This document shows positions 59,030 through 64,000 of a stretch of DNA of 64,000 nucleotides, piece by piece. This DNA comes from Odobenus rosmarus divergens (lineage: Eukaryota; Chordata; Mammalia; Carnivora; Odobenidae), in the NCBI RefSeq assembly GCF_000321225.1, contig NW_004450465.1:1556329-1620328 (forward strand), in the 5' to 3' direction. The notes under the pieces were generated by a model. The model ran no database searches and was not told where the DNA came from. It worked only from the letters and a program-made list of their open reading frames with translations. Position 1 is the first letter of the stretch; every line of letters begins with the position of its first letter. The position numbers and the translations under genes are program-made.

Positions 59030-59195
59030 GCATTTACTGGCTTGGATAACACACCACTTACTGGGTTCCTTCCCTTCCCTGTCTCACTTCCTCATTTCCC
59101 TACTGGTGTTTCCTGAGATCACCTCCCAAATAAACCACTTGCCTTCAAATCCTTGTTTCAGGGTCTGCTTCTGGCCACACCCAAACCATAAAGTA
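59030..59195 (+). repeat. ERVL-type LTR 3' end (LTR16/LTR33-like)
   Basis: 'gagatcacctcccaaataaa', 'ccacttgccttcaaatcc', 'ttgtttcagggtctgcttct' and 'acacccaaacc' form the clearest of three copies of this LTR terminus in the window (others end near 28530 and 44545). Confidence 0.6.
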
Positions 59196-59790
59196 TCTGT
59201 CAAACCTTATACTTCTCAGCAACCAGTCTCCCCTACTCTTCAGCTATGTAATAAAGCCATGGGGCTGACCAAGGAAACTGGGAAGGAAGCAGGTGACACT
59301 GGCTTCTGAAAATAGCAGCAGCTGGGCTGAAACTTTTAAGAAAAGGCTATGCTACCTGACAAAGGGTCTGGTTTGGGAAAAGAAGTTCTTCCCACTCGTA
59401 TCTCCAGAAGGTCACTCAGTTTGGATAGTTACCTGGCCCAAGATGATGGAAAGGAGAAAGAACACAGGGACAGGCAAACAAAGACCTGGCCTAAATCTCG
59501 CCTCTATTGCTAACTGGATCCCTCCCCTGAGTCCCTTATTTGTCCTGTACTCAGTTTCCCAAGCTTAAAAGGACTTTATTGGGTTGGATGATCACTAAGA
59601 ATTCTTTGAGCCCCAGCATTCTATAGTTGTTAGAAACTATCTCATATCCCATGCCCCTTTCACCATAACCCAAGAATTCTCTGCTTTGTTTGGAAGCTTC
59701 TTCCCCTCCACCAAAACATGGCCCTTCCAGAGCAGCACTCCATACTGCAGGCCTCATGAATCCAGAATCTTGCAGTTCAGATCAGCTCTT
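59196..59790. other. Unique sequence, no feature
   Basis: Small open frames at 59293-59568 (forward) and 59551-59757 (reverse) have no recognisable domain. Confidence 0.45.
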
Positions 59791-60033
59791 AAAAAACGAC
59801 ATGGCTGGGGTGCTGGGTGGCTCAGTTGGTTAAACCCCTGCCTTCAGTTCAGGTCATGATTCCAGAGTCCTGGGATCGAGCCCCGCATCGGGCTCCCTGC
59901 TGATATAGGAAGCCTGCTTCTCCCTCTGCCTGCCGCTCCCCCTGCTTGTGCTCTTTCTCACTCTCTCTTTCTCTCACTATCTCTCTGTGTCAAATAAATA
60001 AATAAAATCTTAAAAAAAAAAAAAGGCACGGCT
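59791..60033 (+). mobile_element. Can-SINE, older, degraded TSD
   Basis: Body 59807-60017 ('ggggtgctgggtggctcagt' head). Candidate duplications AAAAAACGACATGGCT (59791-59806) and AAAAAAAGGCACGGCT (60018-60033) match at 13 of 16. The usual CAGCGGGG region is replaced by 'gatatagga'. Confidence 0.95.
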
Positions 60034-60395
60034 CCAGGCTTCATTTCCTTGTGGCAAAACAAGGCACAAAAAAGACTGTTCACTTTCTCAAGGTTGCAAA
60101 GTTGTAAAATTCACTTCAGTTGTAAAATTCACCACCAAGCATCCACTGGTTATATACTGAGTGTGAAGTTTCAAGTGCAAATGGGGGAAAAATTAAAATC
60201 CTTTCTTCCCAATTAACAGAAATAGGGAATGGAATGTTCTGATTGAGAATGACCAAACATATGCTACATAAATGATCAATTTTTGAATAATTAGAAAACA
60301 AAAGCCCACATACTTTGAAACTCATGCTGCAGTGCTTGAGGATGGCAGAAATAACAAGAGTGTTTAGCTCCATGTCATTTACAGTCCCAGTTTTC
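60034..60395. other. Unique sequence, no feature
   Basis: Nothing recognised between the two SINEs. Confidence 0.4.
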
Positions 60396-60639
60396 AAAAG
60401 GTTGTATTGTGGGGCACCTGGTTGGCTCAGTCATTAAGCGTCTGCCTTCAGCTCAGGTCATGGTCCCAGGGTCCTGGGATCGAGCCCCGCATTGGGCTCC
60501 CTGCTTGGCAGGGAGCCTGCTTCTCCCTCTCCTGCTCCCCCTACTTGTGTTCCCTCTCTAGCTGTGTCTCTCTCTGTCAAGTAAATAAAATCTTCAAAAA
60601 AATAAAAATAAATAAATAATAAATAAAAGGTTGTATTGT
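60396..60639 (+). mobile_element. Can-SINE with perfect 15-bp TSD
   Basis: Body 60411-60624 ('ggggcacctggttggctcag' head). The duplication AAAAGGTTGTATTGT is exact at 60396-60410 and 60625-60639. The tail is (AATAAATAAA)-rich. Confidence 0.97.
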
Positions 60640-61017
60640 ATTCAGAAAAGCTGGGCATGTAATCTCAGTAAGGCTGCAAGCATCAGTCAAGGCTATAGAA
60701 TACGAGAAAAGGAATTATTGCCATGTCTAATATGATGAGAAAAATAGCATATTTTACTTCCTTTTATGTTTGACAAAAATAAAGCTATTTAGTGAGTGAA
60801 AAACATCAAGTGTAAATGGTTTTATAAATAAGTCCTAAATACTTCATTGTATTCTAAAGTAACACACTTATTTAAATGTTTTAAAATGCAAATAAAACAA
60901 AAAGCATGAAAATAAAATTGACTACAATTCCATACCTAGGCACCAATATTGTTTATGTTTCATGTACTTCCTACCAATTTTTCAGACATTTTTTTCAACA
61001 AAATGTTTATACTTCAT

Positions 61018-63910
61018 TTTAATTTTTTTTCTCTTAATTCCAGTCCAGGTAATATAGAGTGTTGTATTAGTTTCAGGTGTATGAGTCAACAATTCTATAC
61101 GTTACTCAGTGCTCATCATGATAAGTGTACTCTTAATCTCTTTCACATATTTCAGTCATCCCCCTTCCCACCTCCCCTCTGGTAACCATCAGTTTGTTTT
61201 CTATAGTTAGGATTCCATTTTATAGTTTGCCTTGTTTTTTGTTGTTCATTAGTTTTCTTAAATTCCATATGAGTGAAATCGTATGGAATTTGTCTTTCTC
61301 TAATTTCACTTAGCCTTATATTCTCCATGTCCACCCATGTTTTGCAAATGGCAAGAATCCCCCCCCCCTTTTTTTTTGGTGGCTGAGTATTCCATTGTGT
61401 GTGTATGTGTGTGTATATATCTTCTTTATCTATTCATCTACCCATGGACACTTGGGTTGCTTCCATAATCTGGCTACCGTATATAATGCTGCAGTAAACA
61501 TAGGGATGGATATATCTTTTTGACTTCATGTTTTTGGATTCTTTGGGTAAATACCCAGTAGGGGAATTACTGGATCATATGGCAATTCTATTTTTAATAT
61601 TTTGAAGAACTTCAATACTGTTTTCCATAGTGGCTGCACCACCAGACTGCATTCCCACCAACAGTACACAGGGATTTCTTTCTCTCCATATCCTCACCAA
61701 CACTTGTTGTTTCTTGTGTTGTTGATTTTAGCCATTCTGACAGGTGTGAGGTAATATCTCACTGTGGTTTTGATTTGCATTTCGCTTATGAGTGATGTTG
61801 AGCATCCTCTCATGTGTCTGTTGGCCAACTGGATGTCTTCTGTGGAGAACTGTCTGTCCATGTCTTCTGCCCATTTTTTTAATTGGATTATTTGTTTTTT
61901 GGGTGTTAAGCGGTGCAAGTTCTTTATAGATTTTGGACACTAACCCTTTATCAGGTAAGTCATTTGCAAATATATTCTCCCATTCGGTAGGTTGTCTTTT
62001 AGTTTTGTTGATGGTTTTCTTTGCTGTGCACAAGCTCTTTATTTGAATGTAGTCCCAATAGTTTATTTTTGCTTTTGTTTCCCTTGCCTCAGGAGACCTA
62101 TCTAGAAAAATGTTGCTATGACCAATGTCAGAGAAATTACTGCTCATGCTCTCCTCTAGGATTTTTATGGTTTCAGGTCTCACATTTGGGTCCTTCATCC
62201 ATTTTGAGTGTATTTTTGTGTATGGTATAAGAAAGTGGTCCAGTTTTCCCAACACCATTTGTTGAGGAGACTTTTTCCCATTGCATATTCCTGACTCCTT
62301 TGTCAAGAGATTAATTGACCATATTTTTATGGGTTCATTCCTGGGCTTTCTATTCTGTTCCATTGATCTATGTGTCTACTTTTGTGCCAGTACCATACTG
62401 TTTTGATTCCTACAGCTTGGTAATCTCTCTTTATATCTGTGATTGTGATACCACCAGTTTGGTTTTTTTTTCAAGATTGCTTTGGCTATTTAGGGTCTTT
62501 TGTGAATCCACACAAATTTTAAGATTATTTGTTCTAGTCCTGTGAAGAATGCTGTCGGTATTTTGGTAGGGATTGCATAAGTCTATAGATTGCTTTGGAT
62601 AGTATAGACATTTTAGCAATATTTGTTCTTCCATTCCATCAGCATGGAACATCTTACCATTTGTTTGTGTTGTCAATGACTTTCATCAGTGTTTTATAGA
62701 TTTCAGAGGACAGGTCTTTCAGTTCCTTGGTTAAGTTTATTCTTAGGTATTTTTTGTGATCTTGGTGCAGTTGTAAATGGGATTATTTTCTTAATTTCTC
62801 TTTCTGCTACTTCATTGTTAGTATATAGAAATGCAATAGATTTCTGTATATTAACTTTGTATCCTGCAACCTTACTGAATTCATTTATCAGTTCTAGGTT
62901 TTGGTGGAATCATTAGAGTTTTCTATATATAGTATCATGTCATCTGCAAATAGTGAAAGTTTTATATTTTCCTTATTTCCTAATTAGGATACCTTTTCTT
63001 TTTCTTGTCTGATTCCTATGGCTAGGACTTCCAGTATTTTGTTGAATAAAAGTCATGAGAGTAATATCCTTGTCTTGTTCCTGACTTAGGGGAAAATCTC
63101 TGTTTTCAACATTGAGTATGATGTTAGCTTTGGGTTTTTTTATATATAGCCTTAATACGTCATATATAGTTATGGGTTAGCCATGGATTTTTCATATATA
63201 GCCTTTATACGGACATATTCCCTCTAAACCTACTTAGTGGACAGTTTTTATCTTGATGTTGTGCTTTATCAAATGCTTTTTCTGCAGCTATTGAAATGAT
63301 CATATGGTTCTTATCCTTTCTCTTGATATGATGTATCACATTGATTTGCAAATATTAAACCACCCTTACATCCCAGGAATAAATCCTACTTGATCATGGT
63401 GAATGATTTTTTCAATGTATTGTTGGATTCAGTTTGCTATTATAATGTTGAGGATTTTTGCATCTATGTTCATCAGATATTCGCCTGTACTTTTTTTTTT
63501 TTTTTGTAATGTCTTTCTCTGGTTTTGGTACCAGGGTAATGTTGACCTCATAGAATAAATTTGGAAGCTCTCTTTCCTCTTCTATTTTTTGGAATAGTTT
63601 GAGAGGAACAGGTATTAACTCTTCTTTAAACGTTTGGTAGAATTCACTTGTGAAGCTATCTGGTCCTGGACTTCTGTTTTGGGGGACTTTTTTGATAACT
63701 GATTCAATTTCATTGCTGGTAACTGGTCTGTTCAAGTTTTCTATTTCTTCCTGATTCAGTTTTGGGAGGTTATGTGTTTCTAAGAATTATTCCATTTCTT
63801 CTAGATTGTCCAATTTGTTGGCATATAATTTTTCATATTTATTATCCTTTGTATTTCTGTGATCCATTTTTCTGCTTCCTCTAGTCTACTATTCTCTCTA
63901 GTGTATTTTT
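61018..63910 (-). mobile_element. LINE-1, reverse strand, same subfamily as 53.5-kb copy
   Basis: The 3' terminus is at about 61018 (T-run, then 'cttaattccagtccaggtaa'). The 3' UTR reaches about 61545 and includes a C10T9 tract at 61359-61377. ORF2 continues to 63910, where a younger L1 interrupts it. Compared with the forward copy it lacks 28 bases in ORF2 between two AAACTGG repeats (near 62241). The 5' end, and so its length and target duplication, lie beyond the nested element and the window. Confidence 0.92.
61548..63910 (-). pseudogene. L1 ORF2 relic (RT domain to C-terminus)
   Basis: On the reverse strand: the linker at 63910-63740, then the RT start at 63735-63412 ([31 protein letters not shown]), FADD intact at 62939-62950, then [16 protein letters not shown] at about 62630, [14 protein letters not shown] and [14 protein letters not shown] within 61728-62363, and [12 protein letters not shown] within 61694-61918. 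It shares with the forward copy the one-base loss before 'tgcaatccctac', the A7 run (61873-61879 as T7) and the TGA after NNKCW. It also has its own 28-base deletion and more shifts. Not functional. Confidence 0.9.
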
Positions 63911-64000
63911 TTTAAATTTTATTATGTTATGTTAATCACCATACATTACATCATTAGTTTTTGATGTAGTGTTCCATGATTCATTGTTTGTGTATAACAC
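63911..64000 (-). mobile_element. Young L1 3' end, nested, cut by window edge
   Basis: After 'gtgtattttttttaaa' the sequence switches from L1 ORF2 to 'ttattatgttatgttaatca', 'ccatacattacatcattag', 'tttttgatgtagtgttcca' and 'tgattcattgtttgtgtat'. This is the reverse complement of the 3' end of the young L1 found in arctoid carnivores. It lies in reverse orientation inside the older reverse L1. Only the last 90 bp are visible. Confidence 0.85.

Noticed and set aside
7570..60624. tRNA-like heads of the ten Can-SINEs as tRNA genes
   Set aside because: They keep promoter-box resemblance but continue into the SINE body and tail and cannot fold as a mature tRNA.
1..64000. CRISPR array, phage, operon or other prokaryotic system
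   Set aside because: The repeats are SINE/LINE/LTR copies and microsatellites. There is no regular repeat-spacer array and no dense coding. The window is vertebrate.

Overview
The window looks like a gene desert or deep intron from a caniform carnivore. Ten tRNA-derived Can-SINEs open with the signature GGGGCGCCTGGGTGGCTCAG and continue with the CCAGGGTCCTGGGATCGAG body typical of dog-like carnivores. None is the dog-specific SINEC_Cf subtype and none is the cat form, so an arctoid (bear, seal, mustelid or similar) is the best guess; this is inference from repeat types only. I found no convincing protein-coding exon, tRNA, rRNA, snRNA or other functional RNA gene. Every open frame longer than about 170 codons lies in LINE-1 ORF2 relics.

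Layout. 1-7 kb: ancient repeats (MIR, an old L1 3' end, a MaLR LTR, a hAT-type element) in unique sequence. 7.5-14 kb: four Can-SINEs, three of them with exact or near-exact target-site duplications, plus MIR and L2. 14-28 kb: mostly unique AT-rich sequence with MIR, L2, an old L1 tail, a G-rich purine tract and a solo MLT1-type LTR. 28.9-32.2 kb: a reverse Can-SINE, then an old L1 with a 5' inversion (twin-priming structure) split by a younger reverse L1. 32-48 kb: unique sequence with old repeats, a MER5A-like element with internal tandem duplications, a CAC/CAT minisatellite, a (GT)n run and three Can-SINEs. 48-51.2 kb: a block of degenerate reverse-strand L1/HAL1-like sequence. 53.5-56.2 kb: a forward L1 split by a second forward L1 tail. 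57.0-57.3 kb: a small CpG-dense, promoter-like patch, the only place where I would look for a transcription start. 58.7-60.6 kb: MER20, an LTR end and two Can-SINEs. 61.0-63.9 kb: a reverse L1 of the same subfamily as the 53.5-kb copy, interrupted at 63.91 kb by the 3' end of a young L1 that runs off the window.

No genes work together here. The content is a layered record of retrotransposition: MIR/L2/MLT1/hAT oldest, then L1M, then carnivore L1s, then Can-SINEs and the youngest L1. I found no evidence of a new molecular system. The more interesting signals are the CpG/ETS/YY1 patch, two L1 copies sharing the same three inactivating lesions, the twin-primed L1 with a nested L1, and a 25-bp L1 micro-insertion with a perfect 15-bp target-site duplication. 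Repeat family names rest on remembered consensus features, not on a database search.
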